From assembly GCA_020465985.1 (NCBI GenBank), contig JAANYP010000748.1, forward strand, positions 107,501 through 171,500: a stretch of 64,000 nucleotides of DNA, given 5' to 3'. The position numbers and the translations under genes were made by a program. Of this stretch, positions 50,488 through 64,000 are shown piece by piece (positions within the stretch are counted from its first letter, which is position 1; every line of letters begins with the position of its first letter). Source of the stretch: Centrapalus pauciflorus. Lineage: Eukaryota; Streptophyta; Magnoliopsida; Asterales; Asteraceae. The notes under the pieces were generated by a model, which was not told the DNA's origin, did no database searches, and saw nothing but the letters and a program-made list of their open reading frames with translations.

Positions 50488-50957
50488 ATATTTTTAATCA
50501 ATTTAATATAATAAAATAAATGATTATTAAAATAACTTGAGAGCTTCTGGTTCCTAAACTAAATTGAGAGACTCTCCTTTTTTTTGTTAAATAAAGGATC
50601 CTTTTTAGGGTTTTGTTTTAAATTGACGCTTCAAGCTTCTACTCCTTCCTTCTCCGCCGCTCTCCTTTTCCTTCCTTCTCCGTCACTGTTCTCTCTCCGG
50701 CCGACCGGTGCCGCTTCCTTGGTCTCCCTCTCGACATTGTAAGGTTTACTCTCATCCTTCTTCTTCATCACCGATTCTATATTTAAGGCCGCTTTTGACA
50801 TTGATTTTGACCGTCTGGATCCGCCTAGCCCCGCCTAGCCCCGTCTTTGAGTACCACCGCCTAATTATTCCCATCCAGTCCAAGTCGTAGCGGTGGTATC
50901 CTGACTCCCGCCTAGTCGCCGATTAATCCGCCGACTAGACCAATTTTTGCAACCTTG
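50178..50957. mobile_element. hAT-like inverted-repeat element
   Basis: The left end CAAGGTTGTAGAAGTCGCTA pairs with the right end, in reverse complement CAAGGTTGCAAAAATTGGTC; a CTAGGCGG motif lies inside both. The flanking 8-mers are AACAACAC and AACATTAC (6 of 8 alike), suggesting an old 8-bp duplication. The inner 50600-50890 is GC- and CT-rich like a 5' UTR and may be captured gene sequence. No transposase. Confidence 0.6.
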
Positions 50958-51587
50958 AACATTACATAGGTAAATCTTTTGTTTCAACTCGAATTTACTA
51001 CTATAAAGATTTATTTTGTTATTATTATTTCAATTATTGAGAGTTTGTAGCGAAATTTGATCTTCTTTTTTCGAATTAATTAAATTGGATCTGAGTGTCG
51101 ACTTTTCTTTAATGTCAATTATACGGAGGAGCTTGCTATGAATGGAAATTGGTGACAATGTTGTTTGACGTGAAGGCTATCTATAAGTAAGATCCTTCAT
51201 GTATTAATATATTCAACAATGGTTTTTATTTTTCTTGTTATATTTAACTCGTGATTCTATTTATATTTACTGGTTGGGTACAGAAAAGATTATGTCAATA
51301 TTTTGAAGATTCTTAATAAATACCTGAGACTTTTTAAATCATTGAACGAAGAATTATTCAAGGAAATGACATTCCTTCTCACCATGTGTAACTTCACGTA
51401 CATTTGAACTTCATGTCTACCAAGCATACAATCGTTTAATATGTGTATCTTGCTACTGTAAACTATTCTAAACTTATTAATAGGCTTAAAATTGTGATTT
51501 TGGTCAAAATGAATGAGATTGATGTGATTACCTTGGATTAAAACTATTGTAGGTTCAAAGATATTAACTTGTTGAGGGTTCTTTATA
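50958..51587. other. AT-rich non-coding DNA
   Basis: I recognise nothing. Short open stretches do not extend. Confidence 0.35.
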
Positions 51588-52235
51588 GGGGAAATTATGC
51601 AAAAAACCTAAAAGTACAAAAAAAATTTCGATTAAGTCCCCCTTTCATTTTTTTTCCCGATAAGTCCCCCAAGTATCCAAATTTCATTAATTCTATCATT
51701 TTTAACTTGTAACTGGATACCGGTTACAAGTCCACGTGGCACGGTCGTTGATTTGTACTTATAAACCTATTCTTACTTGTTTACTCTAACCCAGTTTTAC
51801 CCTAAACCCTATGAGGAAGACGAAGACGGTAATTAAAGAGGAACTGAGGAAGCATAGTCGAAGACGGAATTTGTAATACGAAGAGGAAGCAAAGTCAAAG
51901 ATGAAATTGAAGGTTGTTTGTGGAGGTTCTCAGCTTCACCAACAAGTAAGTACCTTCATTTATTCTGACATAAAATAAATTGATGGTTGTTTGTGAAACA
52001 TAGTCGAAGGCGAAATTGAAGGTTGCCTTAACATAAAATTAATGATATTTTTCGTATATAAGTACACATCAGCAACAACCCGTGCCACATGAACTTGTAA
52101 TCGGTATCCGGTTACAAGTTAAAAATGATAGACTTTAATGACATTTGGATACTTGGGGACTTATAGAAAAAAAATGAAAGGGAAATTTAATTAAAATTAT
52201 TTTGTACGTTTAGGGTTTTTTTGCATAATTTTTCC
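51588..52235. mobile_element. Mutator-like element with captured sequence (Pack-MULE candidate)
   Basis: Terminal inverted repeats of about 150 bp start GGGGAAATTATGCAAAAAAC on the left and GGAAAAATTATGCAAAAAAA on the right in reverse complement. They continue through AACTTGTAAC and CCGGTTACAAG. The 9-bp flanks TTCTTTATA and TTTTTTATA differ by one base. The centre (51810-51955) has an ATG-led purine-rich stretch and a strong donor-like AACAAGTAAGT, with a partial duplicate (AAATTGAAGGTTG) 100 bp on. Confidence 0.75.
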
Positions 52236-53585
52236 TTTTTTATATTGTGTTATTATTGTAACTGAGAAAAGGAGATGGAATGGTTGGAAATAAATACAAA
52301 AAATACGTTCTTTTTAAAATATTTTAAAGAATGAAATGAAAGGAAATTGCCTCAAAAACATTCCTTCAAAATCTCAAAAGAAAAAAAGAGAAACAAACAG
52401 GCAGTGGGGTTTGGGGTCAGACGACCCACATGAAATTTTTTTTCCTTGTATCATAATATATATTATCAAAAACTTTTAACATCTGTTGTTAATAAGGTAT
52501 CAGGCTCTTTTCTTCACAAAAAACATGTGTCCAATTATTGAAGGAATTTTAATATATTGGTTTTGATATAGAGATTCTTTTATAGTTTTCGTATTATTGA
52601 TGATTTTTAACAGATCCTATATTTTTTTTGGAAAACTGACCCTACGAATTTTATTTCTGGATCTGTCACTAGAAACAAGAATACCTATATATCCTATGTT
52701 GAGAAAACAATGCTTCGATACAAGGAGCGATCCGATCCTCTTTTACTAGGATTGTGTTTTAACGACATTTACACATTCGTTCATATAAAATGACATATTA
52801 TTACATTGAAATGATCAGCATAAGTTATATAGTTAGTTACGGGTTAATTGCTAAAAAGCAACCTACATTGTTAAAATTTATAATTATAACAACTTACTTT
52901 TAATTTTACCGATATTGGTAATCTACTTTATATTTTTCACAATTATAACAGTTTACTTTAAATTTAACAATTATAACATTCTATTTCTATTTTTTCATGA
53001 TAATAGTAAGTATTCATGAGCTACACGTCAACGTTTGAAGAATGTGAATTATACTTTGACAAATCCCATAGTGATGACTTAGTGGTTGAGTCTTAAGATA
53101 TTTATGAGTAAGTCTCGAGTTTAATATATTCCTACAGATTTCAACCCTTTGAGGTTACTTGCTTTTCTAAAAAAAACTTATGAAAACCCTATGTATTTTT
53201 TTAAAAAAAGAATGTTTGTCGATATCTAATTGTATGACATGAATAAATTGTTTGTGTCATTCAAAAACTAACATGTTATCTAAGTAAATACTAGTTATTA
53301 TGATTTTGACAAAATTAAAAATGGATTGTTATAGATTTCTAAAATTATGATAAGATATACAAATATATTGTTATTATTATTGATTTTAGGAATAGATATT
53401 ATAATTATTAATTTTAACAAAATAGATTGTTATTTTTACATGTCTGTAAATGAATAAATGTTTATAATTGTCGTTTCGTTTTTAATCTTTTAGCAGATTT
53501 AGTTATTCCTATCAAAGCTTTGTTGAATATATATTTGTCTACGTGGTTAGTGAGAAGGTTTTGACCAAAAATGACTAAATACTAA
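52236..53585. other. AT-rich non-coding DNA
   Basis: No gene was recognised. Between 52860 and 53000 a phrase around ATTATAACAxxxTACTTT is repeated three or four times. Confidence 0.35.
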
Positions 53586-54441
53586 GGTAGCGTTGGTTCT
53601 TAGAATGTTTTAGGAAGAATTAGAATCTGTTATGGAATTGGAATCTGCAAGAAATTAGAATTGGAATCTAAATCATGTTTGTTTAGATAAAAATGGAATA
53701 AGAATTCAATTTCATAATTAGTTTCGTTTATAAACTGTCAAATAAATTATAACTAAATAAGATCAAATAGCAAAATACATTTTTTGATTATTTTAATATC
53801 ATTCTTCTTAATTTACATAGGTGGGTGGGATAAGGTGGGGCCGATAGGATAGGCTAGGGTAGGTAAGGGTGGGTGGGTCATGGGCTAAGGTAAGGGTGGT
53901 GTGGTTGAGTTGTGGGTAAGGTAAGGTAAGGGTGGTGTCAGTGAGTCGTGTGGTAGTGGGTGGTCAAGGTAAGATAGGAAAGGTGGATATTGTGGTGGGT
54001 AGGGTATGTGCGCAGGGTAGTAGAGGTGTGGAGTGAATTGGGTAGGGTAGGGTAGAATGGAAAGGGATGAGTAGGTAAAGGTGGATAAGTCTCCAAGGTA
54101 GAGTAATGTATGATGGATGAGGGGTGGGTAGGGAGGGGCATGTATGGTGGGTAGTATGTAGAGTAGGATGGGTGCGGTGGGGTACGATGGGGTAGGGTGG
54201 GGTGGGGAGGGTAGGTAGGTAAGGGTGAGGTAAGGCAATGTATTATGTAGTGTAGTGTGTTACATATAAGGGGTATTTTCGTAATCAACCACTTTCTCTT
54301 TTTAAAAGGAATTGAATTCTATCCATAGTGTGAAGGAATGTTATTTTTCTTTTTTATAGTTGAACTAAACACATGAATTGACTCGAAATTGGATTCATTT
54401 CCCCTCCAATTCTCTCAGATTCTAGCGAACCAAACGCCACC
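53586..54441. mobile_element. PIF/Harbinger-like element with TAA duplication
   Basis: The left end GGTAGCGTTGGTTCTTAGAA pairs with the right end, in reverse complement GGTGGCGTTTGGTTCGCTAG. TAA flanks both sides (53583-53585 and 54442-54444), the target duplication of Tourist/PIF elements. It is 856 bp long. About half of it is a strongly G-rich tract. No transposase frame. Confidence 0.7.
53820..54240 (+). repeat. G-rich minisatellite, G-quadruplex-prone
   Basis: Hundreds of bases of GGTAGGGT, GGTAAGG and GTGGGTGGG variants with almost no C on the plus strand. Many runs of three or more G lie within a few bases of each other. Open frames on the minus strand rich in Pro, Thr and Tyr are composition artefacts. 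Confidence 0.85.
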
Positions 54442-54602
54442 TAAGGTTACTACCTTAGTATTTCTTATAAGGCTAGTTTTTGGGGACATTTTCTAAGGGT
54501 ATTTTGTTTATAGTTAGTCTTTCTCCCTCGTGTTTCTAATACTTTAAGGTTAAGGTGTTGTCTGGTTAATGAAATTTATAATTTAGTTATAATATGTTTG
54601 CA

Positions 54603-54847
54603 TTAGGGTTAATCATACAACACATACACGATCACAATAAAGACACAAGTATTTATGTGTTTCATCGATGTTCTGACCTACGTCCACGGGGGCAACTAGG
54701 AATCACTTTTATTATTTACGATAATGATTACAAGTACAATACACCATTTATGTAGATACACAATTAGCCTAATAATCTATTAAGTCATCAATGTTGGACA
54801 AGATAATAAATTAAGTCCCACTGTGGGACGAAACCTATATCTCAACA
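54603..54847 (-). repeat. 3' LTR of the old copia element
   Basis: On the minus strand it starts TGTTGAGATATAGG and ends TTAACCCTAATGCA, about 245 bp. Its end resembles 61193-61260 (ACAAGTGTTTATGTG versus ACAAGTATTTATGTG). Confidence 0.65.
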
Positions 54848-55074
54848 ATCATCCAATTGGAGGCTTCGAAACATGAACAAATGGGTTCTACAAGATAACA
54901 TAATGTACTTGTGTATAAAACCCTAACTAATCCATTAAGCTAAAATCTCCCTTAGTTGCCACCAGAAGCCAGCCTTCTCAATACCATTCCTAAAGGTCAG
55001 CTTAAGCTCTACACAACTTCAAATTATCCGGTGTTTACTCATTTAGTAAACATATCTGCTGGAGTCTTTGCACC

Positions 55075-55350
55075 CTAGATATTCTTCATTTTCATTAAAG
55101 TTTCGCAAATCAATCCTATAATAAAGTGATATCTCATCCCGATGTGCTTAGTCTTTCCATGATAGACTGGGTTTCTCACAAGATTTACAGCACTCTCGTT
55201 ATCACAGTATAACATGTTGTCTATCTGTTTCTTTTCTAACTCTAGGAGGACGTTCTTCAAGCAAACAAGCTCTTTACTAGTTTCAGCTACAACCATGTAC
55301 TCGACTTCTATAGTCGATAGAGCCACACTCTTTGCAGTTTCGACATCCAA
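55075..55350 (-). pseudogene. pol: Copia RNase H fragment
   Basis: The open stretch has VALSTIEVEYMVVAETSKE (usual form STAEAEY), LYCDNESAVNLVRNPVYHG and KHIGMRYHFI. These are the second and third acidic motifs and the His-bearing end of copia RNase H. The preceding part (55350-55830) is broken by stops. It is inactive on its own. Confidence 0.85.
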
Positions 55351-55835
55351 CTAACTATGACTCTATCTTTTGAAGTTTCGACATCCAACTAACTACGTTT
55401 TCTCTCACTATGATAACATACCCAGAAGTGCTTTTGAACGTTTTCTTACAACCACCTAGATCAACATCAGTAAAACCCTTAAGAATCGAATCGTTACCTC
55501 TGAAACAAAAACTCATTTTGAACTACCCTTCAGATGGATGAGAACCCACTTAACAGCTTCCCAAAGTTCTCTCCCCGGATTCAACATAAAGCAACTAATA
55601 ACCTCGGCGACATGAGCTACATCTAGTCTCGTGCAAACCATGGCATACATGGGACCACAAATTGCTCATGAGTATGAAACTTTAGCCAATTCTGCTTTTT
55701 CTTATTTTGTTTTTGGAGACTAGCCTTTGGTGAGCGTCAAGTGATTTTCCAACGACATGTTTCTTGGCTTAGTCTTCTCGTCGTTCATTTTGAATTTTTC
55801 TAACACTTTCTCGATTTATTTCGCCTGGGATAAAG

Positions 55836-56185
55836 TCAGATATCCATTTGTTGAATTCTCGTGATGCTCAACTGATTTGTTGGACCCAACTCTTTCATTT
55901 GAAATTCCTTTGACATTAGCTTCTTCAACTTGTTGATTTCATTCAAATATGCACCAGCAATTAACATTCCATCTACATAGTGTAGTAAAGTGATATACAA
56001 ACCCTTGACTTTCTTCACGTAGCAACAGTGTTCCATCTCACATTTCATGTACCTGGTTCGTTCCATAAAGTTGTGAAACGTTAAGTACCATTGCCTAGGT
56101 GCTTGCTTGAAACCATACAAGCTTCTCTTTAGTTTGCATATTAAATTTTGTATCACTATTACTTTAAACCCCGCGGGCTGAAACA

Positions 56186-56186
<1 letters not shown>
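55836..56186 (-). pseudogene. pol: Copia RT middle fragment
   Basis: It begins FQPAGFKV directly at the (TA)n tract, continues LKRSLYGFKQAPRQWY and reaches HYVDGMLIAG, where the second Asp of the catalytic YVDD is replaced by Gly. The frame ends at 55836. The upstream half of the RT lies 2.7 kb away at 58947, separated by element E. Confidence 0.85.
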
Positions 56187-59260
<3,074 letters not shown>

Positions 59261-59892
59261 ATATATCTTTTTAGAGGCCTCTGTGTAACTCTCAAATTCG
59301 CCATTATCGGTCAATAACAGGTTATTGACCAACAATTTATATTTTTTTGGAGGCCTAGTAAATCTAGTAGATCTTCTAACCCACTGTGATTTCAATACCA
59401 GGGAAGATGGTTCTTCTTCGTCTGTTGAGCTTCACTATTCCAATCAATGCTCCTACTATCGTGAGTATTTGTAGATTTTCTGGTATCGATGATTTCAATT
59501 TCTATCTCAACTCATTTTGTCTGGTATTCATCTATGGATTCTTTACTGATATACTTGCCTTCGTTATCCTACTTTAAACTCTTTACCTTCAGGTTAGTTT
59601 TCATACACTAGTTTTCCATTTCTTACAAACATCAAATTTTCAAAATTTTTTTAAGAAAATAGAAACATACCTTGGGTGTCGAATCGTCGATAAACCTGAT
59701 GTAGTAGCTCGGTCATCCCTGAGAAGACACATGTGTCGGTCTGTAGATAGGCTTGAGTTTTTAAGGTTTCAGAGTCTGGTCCGTTTTCATGAATGATACT
59801 TTCTTATTTTTACCAAGTATACACGATACGCAAAAATCTGAGTCTACCTTCTTTATATATGGTGGTTTTCATTTTGCAACTAACATTTTCAT
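59261..59892 (-). pseudogene. pol: Decayed copia integrase region
   Basis: The minus strand at about 59870-59935 encodes KLWHQCIGHMNEN, the integrase zinc-finger start. The catalytic core is too decayed for the DDE residues to be placed. Confidence 0.5.
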
Positions 59893-60078
59893 TCATGTGC
59901 CCGATGCATTGATGCCACAATTTGGATAGATCTGACCCACTAGTAGCTGCATTAATCCCATCACTGTAATGTTTTGAGTGTGAGTGTTACCAAGACAACC
60001 TTTACCAAAGTTATATGTCCTTGGATTCATCATTGTGTTCGCGCTAAATGTAGCATAGAATGATGCTCTAGAATCCAT
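59893..60078 (-). pseudogene. pol: Copia protease fragment
   Basis: MDSRASFYATFSANTM corresponds to the protease motif (usually DSGA-SFH-T) with Gly replaced by Arg in the active-site triplet. It continues YNFGKGCLGN. Inactive by that change and by loss of frame on both sides. Confidence 0.7.
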
Positions 60079-60298
60079 AATTCATGACTCTGATGAGTTC
60101 TCGAAACAGTAGACGAGAGCTTCTTCAAAATCACTTGTTGCAAAATTAACTTCCCTTTTCTCATTCGGACACTAAAATTCTCACTCTCTTTGCAATTCCG
60201 GTACTGAATATCTTTTCTAGGCTTAGACTAGCTCATCCTCTTGGATTTTGATCTACCTATCTCGTTTTTTTCCCTTCTACACCTCCCTTTAGTGCTTA

Positions 60299-60904
60299 TC
60301 AAGGATCTCGATGATTCTCCATTCGAATATCCTCTCCAAGTATAAAATCGTGAATCCCTTTGAAAGTAAGCTTAGTAGTTACAGCTGAACCACTAATTGT
60401 TGTAACAGATCCGGGCCAACTTTCCGATGATGAGAACAAAAATAACAGGGCTTGTACTTCTTCATCAAACTTAATGTCAACAGATAGTAACCAAGAGATT
60501 ATATTGTTAAACTCGTTAATGTGAGAATTAATAGACACACATTCACTCATCCTCGTACTAACAAGCCGTCAAATTAAGAACACCTTATTAGAAGCAGATG
60601 GCTTCTCGTACATGTTTGACAGTGCAATCATCAATCCCTTCGCAATCGTCTCTTTCACAATGTTGAACGCCATATTTTTGGCATGCGTGAATTTGATGAC
60701 GGCTATCGCTTTTCGTTCCAAGGCATCCTATTCTTCGTCTTTTGTATCCCTAGGTTTTGTTACGATCAAAATCTGATCCAAATCTTTCTAACACAAAAGA
60801 TCCTCGATCTGCATCTTCCACCAATCAAAATCTTGTCCATCAAACTTCTTGATCCAATTCTTTCCATGGTCAACCATAATCCTAACATCCCAATAGACTA
60901 ACTA
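60299..60904 (-). pseudogene. gag: Copia gag fragment
   Basis: The open part (60299-60550) reads INSHINEFNNIISWLLSVDI, KFDEEVQALLFLFSSSESWP and FKGIHDFILGEDIRME, the UBN2-type copia gag core. Upstream, to about 60904, frameshifted pieces include LSNMYEKPSASNKVFLI. No zinc knuckle was found. Confidence 0.75.
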
Positions 60905-61192
60905 ACTAGGTGTTCAAACACAGCAGTGACGACGCTGGCCTGAACTTAACAAACACACAGTAGCAGACAACGACAAGCTGTCAAAACTTAATAGGCGGTG
61001 ACGGTGGGTGGTGGCAGGAGATCGACATGATACAATCAGCAACACTTCACAAACAAGCAACATCGGAAACATGGTTTCACATGAGATGGGAAGAGGGGTT
61101 TAGTGGCACTGGTGGTGGTTGTCAGAGGATGCAACTTAGGGCACGGTTGGGTTGCGGTCTGATCAAACCTAAACAATGACTTAATCTCTAAT
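60905..61192 (-). other. Leader of the old copia element
   Basis: Non-coding. A degenerate primer-binding site may lie at about 61178-61190, reading CGTATTAGAGATT on the minus strand. Confidence 0.4.
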
Positions 61193-61885
<693 letters not shown>

Positions 61886-63160
61886 CTAGTTTATAACTCA
61901 CGTATTACGTGAATATTTTTAATTATATTTTTTTATATAAAATGTATATGAGTAAAAATAAAAACATACAAAAATAATAATTGTGTTTATTTTTTTATCA
62001 TTTACAGATTAAAAAATAGAGTATATTTATCTTTTTTAAAAATATTAAATTGTATTTACATTTTATTTTTTATAAGTTGTAATTATTATTTTGGTGAACG
62101 TAGAGGTGACACGTGACATTTGATGTTTTCCTTTATTATACATAATAATTATAATTTCCACAACATTCAAATTATTACATTTGTATCTAATTATGATTAT
62201 TATGGATAATAATGATAGATATTTGTTTTAGGTAAACAATAATTTAAAATTTCACCAAATCTAATTTATTACTAATTAATTAATGAGAAAAAAATAAAGT
62301 CAAATTTAATGCAATTAAGTTAAGGTGTTAAATTTGGAAAAAGAGGTGGAAAAATAAAATTTTCTTGTATTGTAGAAGTGACATGTGACATAAATTGTTT
62401 TGTTTTATTATAATATATAGGTTAATTAACACATGTATTACATGGGTTGATTTAGAAATACATATTTTTATATTTAAATAATTTATTATAAAATTTATAT
62501 ATAATTAAAATAAAAAAAATTGAAAGCTAGTTAAATTAAAGATAAAAAAATAATTAGTTGTTTGATATTAATTAAAAAAAATATTATTATTTATATTGTA
62601 TTATTAAAAACAGATAATATGTGTTTGGAAAAAAATGTTTCTTTTAATTTTTATTAACTTCAAATATGAAATATCAGAAACAAAAAATTCAATTATGTGA
62701 ATGTGTATATATTTTGAAAATGATTAAAATATAAAAATGGAATATCTGAAAATCAACAATCAAATATTTATCATATTCACAACTGAATTTTTATCAATTG
62801 AAGTTTAAATCTTGTTAACAAAAAATTTTAACTTTATTTACTACACTTCTACATTTAAATTTAAATTTTTAAATTTGAATTTAACTATGATCATTAAGAT
62901 AATAATGACAAATATTTATTTTAGGTAAATATTAATTCATTAATGAAAAAATTAAAATCAAAATTTAATGTAATTAAGGTAATGTAGTAAATTTGAAAAA
63001 TGAATTAAAAAAATGGCATAGGTAAAATTATTGATTTTAATTAAGGGTATAAGAGACATTTCATAAATAATTATGAGTTGTCATTAATCTGGACCGTTGA
63101 TTTCTTTCCATCCGATGGTTCAGAAACTTCAAGTGGTTTTCTTATTATATATGATATAGA
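61886..63160 (-). mobile_element. Non-autonomous Helitron(s), minus strand
   Basis: On the minus strand the 5' end is A|TCTATATCATATATAATAAG (63160 inwards). The 3' end is a hairpin ATTCACGTAATACGTGAGT followed by TATAAACTAG, then T at the target. An A-T host site, 5' TC and 3' CTAG with a hairpin fit a Helitron. Inside, near 62420-62460, a second hairpin (CCCATGTAATACATG) and a second start-like TATATATTATAATAAAAC suggest two related Helitrons in tandem or an end duplication. No Rep/Hel coding. Confidence 0.75.
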
Positions 63161-64000
63161 TTTGTCCTAACTAGTATTTTAAAGTTGCTTATGGTATAAT
63201 GCACAAGAAAATATGTTTGTATCTAATTGATAAATTTTGTTTGTATATATAAGACGCTTCCATACGAATTTTAGTTGATAAAATCGGCTAACTTCCAAAT
63301 CAACCATCAACAGCGAAGTTGCACCACTGCAGCATCACCACCAGAACATAACCTTCACTATGAAAGTTTTAACAAAAGTTGTTAAGGTTTCAACGTTGCT
63401 GAATCAAATTAACACGTCAAATGATAAATTCCTACATGGAACCACGACTAGTGGCTCCACTCCTTGGACCCCACAAGTGTCACAACCCTCTTAACGTTGC
63501 TTTAATGTCCGGGTCATGACTTTGGCTAAATTTATACGAGTGTATGCATTCCGCACCTCCAGCCTCGTTATAGTTCTAACCAAAATCAAATAACTCATCA
63601 AGGAATTACACAAAAATAATTACAAAAAATGTTAAATAAAACTTATAACTAAATGTTTTATATTATCTACCATTTAGCTAAGACTATGAAGATCATCATT
63701 ATCCATTTATCCTCACGTGATCCCCTCGTCTCTCGTCTCATTCGTAGCCATATCTAAATGATGTGTGTTTGCACAATGTTGAAAATTTCTTTCACCTTCC
63801 CATGTTAACAATCTAAAGAAACATACTTTATATAGTAAGAATCTAATAAAAATGATGTAAATATACAAAAATTTTGTACAAATGATTGATCATTCACACA
63901 AATTTACTGTTAATGATCAACTATTTATTGAAATTTCATATAATTTCAAGGTGTATTTATGTGATTTATTGAAAGTAGCATCATATTATTAGTTTTAAAA
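63161..64000. other. Non-coding DNA at the right end
   Basis: The stretch 63475-63600 begins GTGTCACAACCCTC, loosely like a gypsy LTR start (compare 9171). The stretch 63880-64000 is the inverted relative of 1811-1945. No gene was recognised. Confidence 0.4.
63880..64000 (-). repeat. Dispersed repeat, inverted partner of 1811-1945
   Basis: In reverse complement it shares AAATACACCTTGAAA, ATATGAAAT and GTAAATTTGTGTGAATGAT with the left-end copy. It may continue beyond the window. Confidence 0.45.

Noticed and set aside
53885..54288. Pro/Thr/Tyr-rich minus-strand open frames
   Set aside because: Caused by the near absence of C on the plus strand in a G-rich minisatellite.

Overview
The window is plant nuclear intergenic DNA, very probably from a eudicot. 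The extra 3' ORF of its two Ty1/copia (Sirevirus-type) elements resembles proteins I recall from Asteraceae retrotransposons (daisy, lettuce or Artemisia type), so Asteraceae is my best guess. It is AT-rich with long (TA)n tracts. I see no intact host gene, tRNA or rRNA gene. Nearly everything recognisable is a transposable element, a nested insertion or a decayed gene piece.

Layout. 1-2.2 kb: AT-rich DNA with a Helitron 3' end. 2.17-8.45 kb: a near-perfect palindrome made of two truncated copies of one Ty3/gypsy chromovirus, tail to tail, with outward-facing LTRs. 8.45-15 kb: decayed LTR-like DNA, two probable remnants of a TOPLESS-related gene, and several inverted-repeat elements lying next to or between (TA)n tracts. 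15-20.1 kb: a large inverted-repeat element holding two further (TA)n-bounded elements in its centre, one of which carries an array of about 34 CTACGTAG palindromes on a 21-bp period. 20.88-27.77 kb: Sirevirus copy 1, which lost most of gag and all of pol but kept the extra 3' ORF (ORF3). 28-32 kb: a Mutator-like MITE and a gypsy solo LTR. 32.84-47.09 kb: Sirevirus copy 2, full length with LTRs identical by eye, carrying gag, a coiled-coil region, protease, integrase, RT, RNase H and a roughly 1,160-codon ORF3. 47-54.5 kb: four small DNA transposons (one of unassigned superfamily, one hAT-like, one Mutator-like and one PIF/Harbinger-like). 54.6-61.4 kb: an old minus-strand copia element split inside its RT by a 2.5-kb (TA)n-bounded element. 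61.9-63.2 kb: one or two minus-strand Helitrons.

Two themes look most novel. (1) In the Sirevirus pair, ORF3 appears to have its own transcription unit: a TATA-like site, a pyrimidine-rich 5' UTR and a roughly 1-kb leader intron filled with CCGAATTCGG palindromes. The gag leader has the same design. Copy 1 kept ORF3 and both leaders while losing pol. (2) A set of structurally unrelated inverted-repeat elements is bounded by long (TA)n arrays. One of them sits in a short (AT)5 that would have been coding sequence in a copia RT, which suggests the arrays arrive with, or grow after, insertion.

All identifications come from reading the sequence by eye. Family names rest on motifs and terminal structure, not on database searches.
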